A stretch of DNA of 37,067 bases, from the NCBI GenBank assembly GCA_025456425.1, contig JALOKP010000022.1, forward strand, positions 1 through 37,067. The letters are read 5' to 3'. The position numbers were made by a program, and so were the translations under genes. Under the pieces are notes generated by a model. That model was not told the origin of the DNA, made no database searches, and saw only the letters and a program-made list of their open reading frames with translations. The DNA comes from Acidobacteriota bacterium (lineage in GTDB: Bacteria > Acidobacteriota > Polarisedimenticolia > J045). Of the stretch, positions 1 to 10,181 are shown in pieces. How positions within the stretch are numbered: position 1 is the stretch's first letter; each line of letters begins with the position of its first letter.

Positions 1-3000
1 CACGTCGGTCCAGGCCGCGGCGTTGCTCGAGAGGTCCTCGATCGTGGTGTAGGTCGTGCCGCCGTCGGTGCTGACCTTGGCCCGCGCGTTGGAGGCCTGC
101 AGGAAGCCGACGCCGCTGCGGTGGTAGAAGCGCGAGAAGCTCAGGATCAGCCGGCCCTCGCCGAGCCCGTTGAAGACCGGCGAGGTGATGTGGACCCGGC
201 CGCGGTCGACGTCGCCGGTGCGGGGATCGAAGCCCGGGCCGACGAAGGCGTTGCTGGTGATCCAGCAGAGCGTGCCGGGCGCGGGGGTGCGATCGTCCTC
301 CGGCTGGACCGGCCCGGCCGTCGGATCGGTGTAGCCGTTCGGGTCGAGCCGCTCGAAGCGGCCGGTGGTGGTCGTCCCGCCGACCGACCACCCCTTGTCG
401 GTCTGGAAGTCGTCATTGATCAGCGTGGCCTCGACCGGGTCGCCGATCACGACCGTGAAGTTGGTGCTGGTCGTCCCGCCGCCGGCCCAGCGCGTGGTCA
501 GCTTGAACACCACGTCCGGCCCACAGGGGCCGGTCAGCCGGACCGAGAAGTGCGGCGAGAGCGAGAAGGCCGTCGTCCCGGCCGGCATGTCGGGGTAGTC
601 CGCCACCGCGTCGTGGACGACCACCCCGGGGCTGACCGGTGTGAGCACGGCGCTGACCAGCGTGGCCGGGGCGCCGCCGCTGTTGACGGTCTCGATCCGC
701 AGGACCGCGGTCTCGCCCGGATCGAGCAGGCCGTTGCCGTTGCCGTAGGCCGGGTTCGAGTCGTCGAGGACGTGGCTCCGGTACTTGACCCGCGGGGTCG
801 AGTTGGGGAGCTGCTCGCCGCAGATCGTCAGGTCGTCGAGATAGAAGCCGGGGCCGGTCGAGCCGCTGTCGGAAGAGAGCGAGAACCGCACGTAGACCTC
901 GGCCTCGCCGTCGGCCAGCGCCGAGATGTCGTAGCGCACCGGGACCCAGGCCGTGTCGCGTCCGAACCCCTCCCAGACCGGCTGCCAGGCACCCGACCCG
1001 CCGGTCTGGATCTCGACCCGCGCGATGTCGAAGCCGGTCTCGCTCTGCAGCCAGCGCGCGAAGCGCAGCTCGGCGTGGCGCAGCGTCGACAGGTCGTACG
1101 GCCCGGCGGTCAGGTAGTAGGCCGCGCCGTCGGAGTAGTTGCCGTCGAGGTTCGTGCCGTAGACGTTGCTGCCGGTGAAGGCCGCGGTCGGCCCCGGCCC
1201 GGCGGGGCTGGGCAGCCCGAACTCCCAGCCGTTGCTGAAGGCGCCGTTGTCGATCTGCCAGCCCGGATCGCCGTCGAGGTTCTCCTCGATCGAGGGACAG
1301 GCCGGGCTGCCTGTCGTGACGCGCAGCGTCACGCGCCGCGCCGACCCGCACGGCTCCGGGCTGCCGCCGAAGTCGGCCAGGATCTCCGCCTCGTAGCCGT
1401 CCGGGGTGTCGGCCGCAAACGCGATCCGCAGCGGGTCGCCGGCCAGCGCCTCGCGGGTCTCGCCCGCGGCCAGCGCACCGAAGGCGGTCGCGCCGTCGAG
1501 TACCGTCAGGTAGGGGTCCGAAGTGGTGACGATCGCGGTCAGGTCGGTCAGCGCGCCGCCGGTGGCGTAGGCCGACAGGAACAGGTCGACCGTCTCGCCC
1601 GGGTCGATCCGGCCGTCGCCGTCGCCGCCGCTCTCGACGACCCGCACGCTCCGCACCGCCGCGTCGGCCGCGCCCGTGGGAACCAGGAAGATCTCGCGCG
1701 CGAGCGGCGCGAAGGCGACCTCGCTCGGCCACGCCTGCGCGGTGTAACCGCTCTTCGAAGCCTGGAGCGTGTAGGTCCCGGGGAGCACCGGCCAGTCGTA
1801 GCGCGCGAAGTCGGGCGTCGTCGTGCGCGGCAGCTCGCCGTTGGTGAAGACCTGCTCGGCCAGCGCGATCGTCGTCCCGGGCAGGGCCGCCCCGGTGCAG
1901 GCGTCCTGCACGTGCCCGGTCAGCCGCGGCGCGTCGAGCAGCTCGAGCGTGTAGCGCCACCCGGCGCGCGCCCGCAGCACCGTCGTCTCGCGCCAGGTCG
2001 CGTAGTCGGGCTGGAACCCCTGGGTGTCGGCGTTCAACTCGTAGGTCACGCCGACCGCGCCCAGCTCGCCGTACATCCAGCCGTCGGTATCGCCGTCGAC
2101 CGAGTAGAGCAGCTCCCACGGCGTGCCGAACTGGAACCAGGTCCCGGCGACGTCCCCCTGCATCCGTGAGGCCGCGACATTGGCCAGCTCGCGGAACAGC
2201 CGGAAGTCGGGCTGGCTGACCGAGCTGCTCTGACAGCCGTAGGGGTGCAGCGTGTACTGGCCGTAGGTGTGGTAGGAGATGTAGTAGACCGGCCGCTGCG
2301 CGCGGGCCAGCGCGATCAGGCCGGCCGTCGTCGGCTCCGAGCCGGGCGACGGCCCGCGGTAGGTGTCGGAGCTGGGGCTCCCCGACGAGCCGCCGCAGGC
2401 GTTCCAGGTCAGCGGGTAGTTGCGGTTCAGATCGACGCCGAAGCTGCCGTCGCCGTTGTCGCGCCGGTTCTTGCGCCAGTTCGAGTTCCCCGTGAACACG
2501 TAGTCCGTGCCATCGGGGTTGTGTGACGGGATGACCCAGATCTCGGCCTCGTTTACCCAGCGCGTGATCGTCGGGTCGGTACCGTAGCCGGTCAGCAGCT
2601 GGTCGATCGTGTCGATCGCGACCTCGGGCGTCATGACCTCGCGCGCGTGGTGCTGCGCGACGTAGAGCACGACCGGCTCGCCGGCCCTGATGGTCCGTGG
2701 CGTAGCCGATCCGCCTGGCCAGCGAGGGGTAGGCGGACTCGAACTGGGCCAGCCGGTTCTCGATCTCCGCCGGCGACAGGTAGTCCGACAGCGCCTCGGG
2801 GGCGAGCGGCGCGTCGACCGGCTCCGGGTCGAAGCCCAGCGTCCGCAGCAGTGCGACCTCGGCTTCGCCCCCGATCACGTCGAGCGTGCCGCGCTTGGCG
2901 TTGACGTAGGTGACGTCGAGGCCGCGCAGCTTCAGCTCGTCGAGCAGCTGGCGCGGCTCCTGCTCGAAGCGGATCCGCAGCCGGACCGGCGGGCTGGCGG

Positions 3001-3136
3001 GCGTCACGGGCGCCCCGGCCGACGCCTCGTGCGCCTGCACCGGTGGGGCGGCCAGGTCGGGGGCCGCGAGGAGGACGAGGAGGAGCGGGCAGACGGCGGA
3101 CAGGAAGGACACGACAAGCCGGCAACGGGCGCGCAT
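1..3136 (-). pseudogene. Secreted M14 zinc carboxypeptidase, interrupted by a frameshift and short deletion; partial at left edge
   Basis: An N-terminal signal peptide (MRAR, then a long Leu/Val-rich core, end near QAHE) is followed by a propeptide-like region. Around 2695-2680 the reading frame changes: the start frame gives IGYATDHQG, and the continuing frame gives AGEPVVLYVAQHHARE. The second frame stays open to base 1. It carries the M14 zinc ligands HxxE (HHARE), a later His (YISYHTYGQ) and the catalytic Glu (VTYEL), then a carboxypeptidase-regulatory-like domain and MAM/jelly-roll-like repeats. In M14 enzymes the IG motif and HxxE lie about 30 residues apart; here only about 20 remain, so roughly a dozen residues are missing as well as the frame. 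Start ATG 3134-3136 has GGAG just upstream. If intact it would be exported and would trim peptides. Pseudogene or assembly error cannot be separated here. Confidence 0.8.
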
Positions 3137-3203
3137 GGGGGACTCCGCAGGGGAAACCGCGCCCTATTTACCGCGATTTAGCCCCCGGGGGAACCGGTTT
3201 CCG

Positions 3204-3575
3204 TCAGGCCGTCCGGACCTCGATCTGCGGCGGCCGTTCGAGGTGCTTCTTGACCGCGCAGAGCTGGGCCGAGCGGACGGCCGCCTCGCGGTACTGCTCC
3301 GGCACGCCGGCCGGCAGCTCGATCGTCAGCTCGATCTTCCCGATCAGCTTGGAGGCCGGGTCTGGGACCATCCGCTGCCGGATCACCAGCCCCTCGGTCG
3401 GGAGCCCGCGCTGGCGCAGGAAGCTCGAGACGTAGATCCCGGCGCAGGTGCCGATCGACGCCAGGAAGAGCTGGAAGGGGGAGGGGGCGGTGCCGTCCTG
3501 GTCGGTCGCCAGGCGCAGCCCGTTCATCACCGCGTCGACGCGGTCGCCGCCGGGGAACTCGATCGTGATCTCCAT
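3204..3575 (-). CDS. OsmC/YhfA-like family protein
   Basis: This 123-residue protein has the OsmC-type layout. A short N-terminal beta region leads to PSPFQLFLASIGTCAG with Cys44, and a second Cys106 lies in the LCAVKKHLERPP segment. In OsmC/Ohr relatives this Cys pair reduces organic or fatty-acid hydroperoxides; the YhfA-like branch has no firmly assigned substrate. The protein is cytosolic with no signal peptide. It lies 80 bases downstream of the cysteine-synthase-like gene and 67 bases upstream of the M14 peptidase, all on the same strand, so co-transcription with the sulfur-metabolism gene is plausible. The length is normal for the family. Confidence 0.85.
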   Translation of the reverse strand: MEITIEFPGGDRVDAVMNGLRLATDQDGTAPSPFQLFLASIGTCAGIYVSSFLRQRGLPTEGLVIRQRMVPDPASKLIGKIELTIELPAGVPEQYREAAVRSAQLCAVKKHLERPPQIEVRTA

Positions 3576-3655
3576 GCCCCGGAGATGCGGGCGCGCGCGC
3601 CCCGGTTACGCGGCTGCCGGGGTCCGCCCCGGGCCCCTGCCCACCGCGCGAGGCC

Positions 3656-4819
<1,164 letters not shown>

Positions 4820-4979
4820 GATCCGGGGAGGATAGCGCACGGGTAGGGGAAGGGTGCTCGGGAGGATCGCCGGAACCGGCTTCCGACCCGGGTCAAACGC
4901 GGGCGAACGCGCGTCGGAAGCCCTTCCGGCGGGACAGCAGGAGGCCGGGTCCCCCGCGTCGATTTTCCGTGAAACCCCC

Positions 4980-5007
4980 TTGCACGGCAGGCCTTTCGAG
5001 GTAAACT
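4980..5007 (+). promoter_or_regulatory. Possible sigma-70-type promoter of the small peptide gene
   Basis: TTGCAC (4980-4985) and TAAACT (5002-5007) are 16 bases apart in an unusually AT-rich patch, about 30 bases before the peptide ATG. Only 3 of 6 and 4 of 6 bases match the classical boxes, so this is tentative. A sigma-54 reading was tested and fails because there is no GG at -24. Confidence 0.3.
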
Positions 5008-5036
5008 CCCATTCGGAAACAAGGGAGATGACCTCA

Positions 5037-5207
5037 ATGAAGATGTACACCGACCCGCGCGTAGAGACCTTGGACGCCCGCCAGCTTCTCGAAGCCCTCG
5101 GCCCGGCCCATTGCGGCTACGGCCCGACCGGTGGACCGGACCTGATGCCGCTTCCGGGTGGCAGTGGAAAGCCCAACGGCAATATCGTGATCCGCGGCCG
5201 CGGTTAG
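5037..5207 (+). CDS. Small Gly/Pro-rich peptide, candidate RiPP-like precursor
   Basis: A 56-residue peptide has a strong ribosome site (AAGGGAG, 5021-5027) nine bases before ATG 5037; an ATG at 5028 in the same frame is too close to that site. Residues 1-24 look like a leader: Y4, P7 and L12 give the Y-x2-P-x4-L pattern that resembles leaders bound by PqqD/RRE domains in lasso-type systems, followed by a short helix (ARQLLEAL). Residues 25-56 are a Gly/Pro-rich core with one Cys (26), one Ser (43) and one Thr (31). The gene is followed by an HPr-kinase-like enzyme and a PqqD-like protein. I do not recognise the peptide itself. That it is a modified precursor is inferred from context; a regulator or structural peptide is possible. 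Confidence 0.65.
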   Translation: MKMYTDPRVETLDARQLLEALGPAHCGYGPTGGPDLMPLPGGSGKPNGNIVIRGRG

Positions 5208-5218
5208 GCTTCACGCCC

Positions 5219-6322
5219 CTGCGTTTCCGGATCCTCGACACCAACGTCGAATTGGACGGGCCCGACGACCTCGTCGGGCCCGTTTCATTTGCCTACCGGC
5301 GGTTTCTTGCCGATCCTCATTCCCCGTTCCCCGAGCGAGATTCGGGCTCCATCCCGACGATCAACGGCCGCGCGGTCCCGCTTGTTCCGAGTGCCGACCG
5401 CCTCACGCAGGTCTACCAGGAGTTCCTGGCGACGATCCAGCGGGAGATCCGCGGCTACGCGCTGCTGCACGGCGCCAGCCTGGTCGGACCGGACGGCCGC
5501 GTGACGCTGATCTCCGCCCCCGGCGGCCACGGCAAGACGACCCTGACGCTCGAGCTGGCCGGCCGCGGATGGGGCGTGCTGTCGGACGACTACTCGCCGC
5601 TGGAGCTGCGTACGGGGCTGATCCACCCCTACGCCCGCACGGCCGCCGTGGCCTCCCAGGGGAGCGCAGGGATGCCCGAGGCCTTCCGACGGCTGGCCGA
5701 TGAGCCGGGGCGGCCGCGGCTCTTCGGGAAGACGTTGATCGACTTCGGCGAGGCGCTGGGGGAGCAGGCGGTCGTGAAGGAGCCGCGACCCCTCGGGCGC
5801 GTCGTGCTGATCGCGGCCGACCTCGACCGGGCCGACCCGCCGGGCGCCCCTCCCCCCGAGCGGATGACCATCGGCGCCCCGCTGGAGGAGGCCGGCCGGC
5901 TCGAGGGGAGGTTGGTCCAGGTGCCCGGCGTCCGGGTGATCGGCCGGGTCGAGGGGTCCGACCTCGCCAGCTGGGCGCTGGACGTCGACTACGGGCTGGG
6001 AACCGCGGCCGCGCTGTCCGAGGTCCTCGACGACCCGGCCATCCGCTTCATTGAGCGGGACCGGGGCCAGCGGCCGGATTACACCCGCCCGCCCGAAGCG
6101 CGCTCGATCCGGCGCCACGAAGCCGCCCTCCTGCTGGGCCGGGAGCTGCTCAACCGGCGCGGCGGGGACCGGGCGCTGGCCGGACGTCCCGGCGGCCTGG
6201 TGAGCCTGATCTTCGATCTTGCCGGAGGGCTGGCGAGCGCCTCATGTTGGCTCCTGAGGCCGGGTCCGCTCGCTCAGACGGTGGAGCTGATCGCCGGGCT
6301 CGATTCCGAGGGTGCCCGATGA
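5219..6322 (+). CDS. HPr kinase-like (HprK-related) P-loop kinase
   Basis: The protein carries the HPr-kinase-type P-loop GGHGKTT (about residues 100-106 from this start) and the following SDDYSPL acidic motif. The C-terminal half is divergent. Related kinases sit beside PqqD-like proteins in exopolysaccharide/exosortase loci (the HPr-rel systems) and, in paeninodin-type lasso clusters, phosphorylate the precursor peptide. The start is unclear. No ATG or GTG is in frame; choices are TTG 5111 (which would overlap most of the peptide gene), CTG 5219 and TTG 5252. The family-like sequence begins near LRFRILD, so CTG 5219 is my choice. The stop overlaps the PqqD start (ATGA). The substrate is not shown by the sequence; the neighbouring peptide is the obvious candidate. 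Confidence 0.75.
   Translation: MRFRILDTNVELDGPDDLVGPVSFAYRRFLADPHSPFPERDSGSIPTINGRAVPLVPSADRLTQVYQEFLATIQREIRGYALLHGASLVGPDGRVTLISAPGGHGKTTLTLELAGRGWGVLSDDYSPLELRTGLIHPYARTAAVASQGSAGMPEAFRRLADEPGRPRLFGKTLIDFGEALGEQAVVKEPRPLGRVVLIAADLDRADPPGAPPPERMTIGAPLEEAGRLEGRLVQVPGVRVIGRVEGSDLASWALDVDYGLGTAAALSEVLDDPAIRFIERDRGQRPDYTRPPEARSIRRHEAALLLGRELLNRRGGDRALAGRPGGLVSLIFDLAGGLASASCWLLRPGPLAQTVELIAGLDSEGAR
5256..5290 (+). terminator. Hairpin with T-rich tail between peptide and kinase (likely attenuator)
   Basis: The two arms 5256-5268 and 5271-5283 are perfectly complementary (13 bp, rich in G and C), with a 2-base centre, and are followed directly by TTTCATTT. This is a textbook intrinsic terminator shape on the plus strand. 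It lies 48 bases after the peptide stop and overlaps what appears to be the 5' part of the kinase coding region, so it would let the peptide be made in excess of the kinase and PqqD protein. Confidence 0.7.
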
Positions 6323-6603
6323 CCACGATCCACTCCGACGACTACCGGCCGAAGCCCAACCCGCAGGTGACCGGCCGCGACCTCCGGGACGAGTACGTCC
6401 TGCTCGGCAGCGCGGGCGACCGGATCCACGTGCTCAACGACACCGCGCGGGAGATCTACCTGCTCTGCGACGGCACCCGGACCCTGGCCCAGATCGCCGC
6501 CGCGCTGCGCGCGACCTACGACGTGCCGGTGGAGAAGGCGCGGGCGGACGTCCTGCGGGTGATCGAGGAGCTGGACGCAGCGGGGGTGTTCAGCGCGTCC
6601 TGA
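6319..6603 (+). CDS. PqqD-like peptide chaperone / RRE-type protein
   Basis: This 94-residue protein matches the PqqD fold: after RPKPNPQVTGRDL come strands around YVLLGSAGDRIHVLN, the conserved TAREIYLLCDGTRTL helix, a Q-I-A helix and a C-terminal winged-helix-like segment ending VIEELDAAGVF. PqqD-like domains bind leader peptides and present them to modifying enzymes. The gene begins inside the kinase stop codon (ATGA), which implies translational coupling, and its last 14 bases overlap the end of the convergent nucleotidyltransferase gene. The probable partner is the 56-residue peptide at 5037-5207, by inference from position. Confidence 0.85.
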   Translation: MTTIHSDDYRPKPNPQVTGRDLRDEYVLLGSAGDRIHVLNDTAREIYLLCDGTRTLAQIAAALRATYDVPVEKARADVLRVIEELDAAGVFSAS

Positions 6604-7780
6604 GGGGCTGCGGCACCCGCCCCGCCAGCACCGTGACGAGTCCGGTCCCGGCGAACACCGACGCGATCTTGAGCCGCAGGAGCGGGTCACCCTTGGGCTC
6701 GTGTGCCGACGCCACATTGAGCGTGATGCGACGCACGGCGTAGCCCAGCCTCGCATCGCGCGCGTCGAGCAGTGCGAAGTGGCCCCAGCCCGCAACCGGC
6801 CACCAGAGTTGCTCGCCGCGCTCGACGACGAGCGCGGGGGCGAGCACGGCGCGGCGAAGTCGCCGCGATACGAAGCCCGGATTCCCCAGCACCGGAGGCG
6901 CTTCTGGATCGCCCCACAACTGCGACCCCAATCCCAGCGCAGCCGCGAGGAAGCTGCCGGCACCGCACGCGCGGGCGGCGTCGATCGCCTCCGACATCGG
7001 CCCACCCTGCGCGACCCGCGCCCAGGCTCGGGCGACGTCACCCAGATCCCGCAGGCAACCGCATCCGCCTTGCAGCGCGTGCCACGCGAGGTGGACCAAC
7101 GCATCGACAGGATGCGGGACGAGAACGCGCCCGCCGCGCAGTTCCTGCAGTGTCGCGCGCTCCCACCAGCTCGACGTGTTCATCTGCACCGGGTAGCTCG
7201 CGGGCGTCACCTCCCAGTGCAGTTCTGCCGTCGCTGCCACCGACCGCGTGGCATGGCGCCAGCCCTCCTGGGCGCGCTCGCTCTCGGGGATGCGCTGCGG
7301 TGGGCGCGAGAAGCCGCAGGCTGCCAGCGCCTCGCGCGCCGCCGGGAGCTCGTCGCGCCGGACGAGCAGATCCATGTCGCGGCTCGCCCGCTGCCAGGGT
7401 GCATCGTAGTAGCGCTCGGCCAGGCCCAGCCCCTTGAGCAGGAGGGCCTCCACGCCGCGCCCCCGCAGCGCATCCAGCACCTGGCCGGTGACGAGCAACT
7501 GCGCCATGTCGTTGTTGCGGGCGTCGCAGACGATTGCGGCCAGCGACCGGCTGGTTTCTTCGGGGAGGGGGAGGGCCAGTCCCGTGACCCGCGCAGCGAG
7601 CAGCGGCGCTATGCGGTGCCGTCGGGCGCCGTCCAGCGCGAGCGGCCAGTCCCGCACCTCCCCGGCGGCCTCGCTCAGCCTCGAGGCATCGAGCCGCGGG
7701 GCGGCGGCGAGGACGATGACACGCTGTTCCGGCGGCAGGTTGGCCACCGAGAAGGCCCGGTCGCGGTCGCGACGGCTCAC
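6590..7780 (-). CDS. Nucleotidyltransferase family protein (NTP_transf_5 type)
   Basis: At 396 residues, its most recognisable part is about 95-160: LLLKG (Lys116), then Y-Y, then RDMDLLV with the acidic pair Asp135 and Asp137. This is the pattern of the NTP_transf_5 (PF14907) group, predicted nucleotidyltransferases often found next to PqqD-like and HprK-like genes in polysaccharide loci. What is nucleotidylated is unknown. It starts at GTG 7780, eight bases after the tyrosine autokinase gene, so it is the last gene of the minus-strand VanZ-Wzz-CpsD unit. Its 3' end overlaps the PqqD gene tail to tail, tying the peptide module to the polysaccharide operon. Confidence 0.8.
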   Translation of the reverse strand: MSRRDRDRAFSVANLPPEQRVIVLAAAPRLDASRLSEAAGEVRDWPLALDGARRHRIAPLLAARVTGLALPLPEETSRSLAAIVCDARNNDMAQLLVTGQVLDALRGRGVEALLLKGLGLAERYYDAPWQRASRDMDLLVRRDELPAAREALAACGFSRPPQRIPESERAQEGWRHATRSVAATAELHWEVTPASYPVQMNTSSWWERATLQELRGGRVLVPHPVDALVHLAWHALQGGCGCLRDLGDVARAWARVAQGGPMSEAIDAARACGAGSFLAAALGLGSQLWGDPEAPPVLGNPGFVSRRLRRAVLAPALVVERGEQLWWPVAGWGHFALLDARDARLGYAVRRITLNVASAHEPKGDPLLRLKIASVFAGTGLVTVLAGRVPQPLRTR

Positions 7781-7788
7781 CGCGCCCT

Positions 7789-8565
7789 TCAGCGGCTGTT
7801 GTCGGTGGGGGGTTCGGGGGAGGGTGTCGTGTCGTATCCCCGGTAGTAGCTCCCGTAGTACGACTCGGTATCGAGCACGCTCTTCGTCGCCGCGTTCAGC
7901 ACGGTCCCCAGGACACGCGTGGAGTGGATGTGCTCCAGCGCGGCACGGTACATCGCCTTCGGTGTCGCGTGGGCGCGGACGACCATCAGGATCCCATCGG
8001 ACATCCCGCCCAGCACGTCGGCGTCGGTGAACGGGCCGATCGGGGAGGTGTCGATGATGATCCGGTCGTAGCGCGCCTGCAGCGCCTGAAACAGGTCCTT
8101 GCAGCCTGGTGCGGAGAGGATCCGCAGCGGGTCGTCGACGGGTGCGCCGGAGGGGAGGATGTCGAGCACGCTCCCTTCGGGCCGCACCAGCACGCTATTC
8201 ACGGGTTCTCTGCCCTCCACGACCTGAACCAGACCCGCCCGCGGCCGCGGCAGCAGCAGGCGATCGATCGTCGGGCGGCGCAGGTCGGCGTCGACCAGCA
8301 GCACCCGCGTGCTGGGCGTCCCGGCCAGCGACAGGGCGAGGTTCGCGGCAACGAAGGTCTTGCCGTCGCCCGGGACCGGGCTGGTCACGACGACCACCCG
8401 CGCGGCCGCGTTGTCGGCCGCGAAGAGCACGTTCTTCAACCGCCGAAACTGCTCCGCCGAGACCGAGCGCCCCCCGCCGAGCGCGACCAGCGTCTCGGTA
8501 GAGCGCCAGTGGCAGCTGCCGCTCGAGGTCTCGGGCCTGCTGAAGCCCAACTCGGTCTCGGACAC
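7789..8565 (-). CDS. CpsD/CapB-type tyrosine autokinase (BY-kinase)
   Basis: This 258-residue cytosolic ATPase has Walker A SPVPGDGKT (62-70), the BY-kinase-specific A' motif VLLVDADLRRP (88-98) and Walker B RIIIDTSPI (168-176). The C-terminus carries five Tyr between 236 and 244 (YY..YY..Y), the autophosphorylation cluster that governs oligomer cycling and polymer length. The activating membrane partner is encoded separately, immediately upstream (stop at 8568), as in CpsC/CpsD pairs. Start GTG 8565 follows GGGAGG by six bases, inside the end of the Wzz gene. Confidence 0.92.
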   Translation of the reverse strand: MSETELGFSRPETSSGSCHWRSTETLVALGGGRSVSAEQFRRLKNVLFAADNAAARVVVVTSPVPGDGKTFVAANLALSLAGTPSTRVLLVDADLRRPTIDRLLLPRPRAGLVQVVEGREPVNSVLVRPEGSVLDILPSGAPVDDPLRILSAPGCKDLFQALQARYDRIIIDTSPIGPFTDADVLGGMSDGILMVVRAHATPKAMYRAALEHIHSTRVLGTVLNAATKSVLDTESYYGSYYRGYDTTPSPEPPTDNSR

Positions 8566-8567
8566 GG

Positions 8568-10109
8568 CTAGCCTCCCGGCCGGAGCGTGAACAGGGCGAC
8601 CGCAACGAGGACCACGACACCGCTGACCGCGGCCGCCGCATTGATCGCCAGGAATCGCTGCCGCGCATGCTCGGTCTCGCGGGTCGGCGTGACGCTGATC
8701 GAGGCCAGCACCGGCGTCTCGTCGAGCAGTTCGAGGCCCGCGGAGGAGGCGACGCGTGGAGCCAGCAGGCCGGTGACGAGCAGCGGACTGACGAGGGCCA
8801 GGAGCCCGATCACGAGGCCCGTGACCAGGATGCGCCAGCGCACCGGGCTGACCGGGGCCGCGGGCGCGGCGGCGCGCTCGATGACCTCGAACTGAGAGCC
8901 CTGCCGCGCCTCTTCCACCTCGACCGACCCCTTGGCCTCTTCGGCTTTCGACTGCAGGTCGCGGTAGCGGGCGGCGAGGACGTCGTACCCGCGAGTCAGC
9001 TCGGCCAGCTCCTGCTCGACGCGCGGCGCGGACTCGATCCTGACACGGTAGGTGTTCACCTCGCCGGCGATCCGTTCGCGTTCGGTGCGCAGCCGGGCAA
9101 TCTCCCGCTCGGTGGCGTCGATGTCCATCCGCACCTGTTCGGCTGTCGCACCGGGCGCAAGGATCGGCGCGGGAGCGGGGGAGGGGGGCGGCAGGGCCGA
9201 CGCTTCGGCCTCGAGGCGCGCAATGTCGCGCTCCTTGGCGCGCACGGCGGGATGCTCCTCGGTGTAGCGATCCTTCAAGGCGGCCAACTCGCGTCGCGCT
9301 TCCGCAAGGCGCCGGGCCGGCGAGTCGGCCGGCTCGGGAGGGACGACGACGGTCCCGGCGGGAGCACTGGAAACGGCGAAGAGCTGGTTGTTCAGCGCCT
9401 GCAGCCGGTCCTCGGCCTTGCCCAGGTCGCGTTCCGCGGTGTCCAGCGCGGCCTGCCGGGTCGCCAGCAGCGAGAGGTTGGCATTGAGGTGGTCCGAGAT
9501 CTCATAGACGTGGCGCGCCCGGAAGGCGGCGATCCTCTTCTCCTGGGCTTCGAGTTCGGCCTTCGCGCCGTTTGCGAGCTTCTGGAGCGTGCCCGCCGTG
9601 GTCTCGGCCTGGTCGGTCCGGGAGCGGGCGTTCTCGTCGATGTAGAGATCGGCAAGGAAGTTCGCGACCCGGGCCGCGCGGTCCGGGTCCGTGTCGGTGT
9701 AGGTGAGCGCGAAGAGCGCCGTCCCCTGGCGCTCGTTGTATTGCAGGAGCGGGGACCGGAAGCCGGCCCGGATCCGGCCGAACAGCGCCTTCTGGCCCTC
9801 CGTGTCCCCGGGCAGGCCGTAGATCTCCTCAGCGACCTTCTGGACCAGCGGCTCGCCCAAGACCGGCTCGCTCATGGCGATGACGGAGAAGCCGGCTCCG
9901 TCCGGGACGGCCGAGCGAACGTAGTTCTGGGGGATCTGGGACGGCGTGATCAGGACCTTGGCGGAGGCCTCGAAGATCTTGGGGAGCCTCTGGTAGGTCA
10001 GCAGCCCCCCTCCCAGTCCCAGACAGACGCCGAGGAGGGGGAGCCCCCACCAGCGGGCCAGCCGCTCGAGGAGCTCGAACAGGGCGACGGACCCGGGGCT
10101 GCGGTTCAA
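8568..10109 (-). CDS. Wzz/GumC-type polysaccharide chain-length determinant
   Basis: This is a 513-residue inner-membrane protein. An N-terminal membrane helix lies at about 20-40 (WWGLPLLGVCLGLGGG), followed by the Wzz beta domain (FEASAKVLITPSQIP). A long coiled-coil region runs from about 165 to 400 with many A/E/R heptads. A membrane segment lies near 425-450 (RILVTGLVIGLLALV), and a final hydrophobic helix precedes the end. It is expected to set chain length and form the periplasmic bridge for export. It lacks its own kinase domain, which is the next gene. The start is TTG 10109, supported by GAGGAG seven bases before it. Confidence 0.9.
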   Translation of the reverse strand: MNRSPGSVALFELLERLARWWGLPLLGVCLGLGGGLLTYQRLPKIFEASAKVLITPSQIPQNYVRSAVPDGAGFSVIAMSEPVLGEPLVQKVAEEIYGLPGDTEGQKALFGRIRAGFRSPLLQYNERQGTALFALTYTDTDPDRAARVANFLADLYIDENARSRTDQAETTAGTLQKLANGAKAELEAQEKRIAAFRARHVYEISDHLNANLSLLATRQAALDTAERDLGKAEDRLQALNNQLFAVSSAPAGTVVVPPEPADSPARRLAEARRELAALKDRYTEEHPAVRAKERDIARLEAEASALPPPSPAPAPILAPGATAEQVRMDIDATEREIARLRTERERIAGEVNTYRVRIESAPRVEQELAELTRGYDVLAARYRDLQSKAEEAKGSVEVEEARQGSQFEVIERAAAPAAPVSPVRWRILVTGLVIGLLALVSPLLVTGLLAPRVASSAGLELLDETPVLASISVTPTRETEHARQRFLAINAAAAVSGVVVLVAVALFTLRPGG

Positions 10110-10181
10110 AAGGGCTCCTCGGCCCGGTCGACACCGGGCCCACGTCGAAGATTGTCTCCGAAGGCGTTGATGTGCAAAGGG

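Noticed and set aside
121-2169. 682-residue plus-strand open frame
   Set aside because: Antisense to the M14 peptidase; composed of Arg/Gly/Ala/Val/Asp low-complexity sequence typical of GC-rich shadow frames.
4969-4985. Sigma-54 promoter before the peptide gene
   Set aside because: TTGCAC resembles the -12 box, but the -24 position reads GTGAAA with no GG.
4854-5036. Longer version of the small peptide
   Set aside because: No ribosome site at the upstream start, composition unlike the peptide, and it would run through the promoter region.
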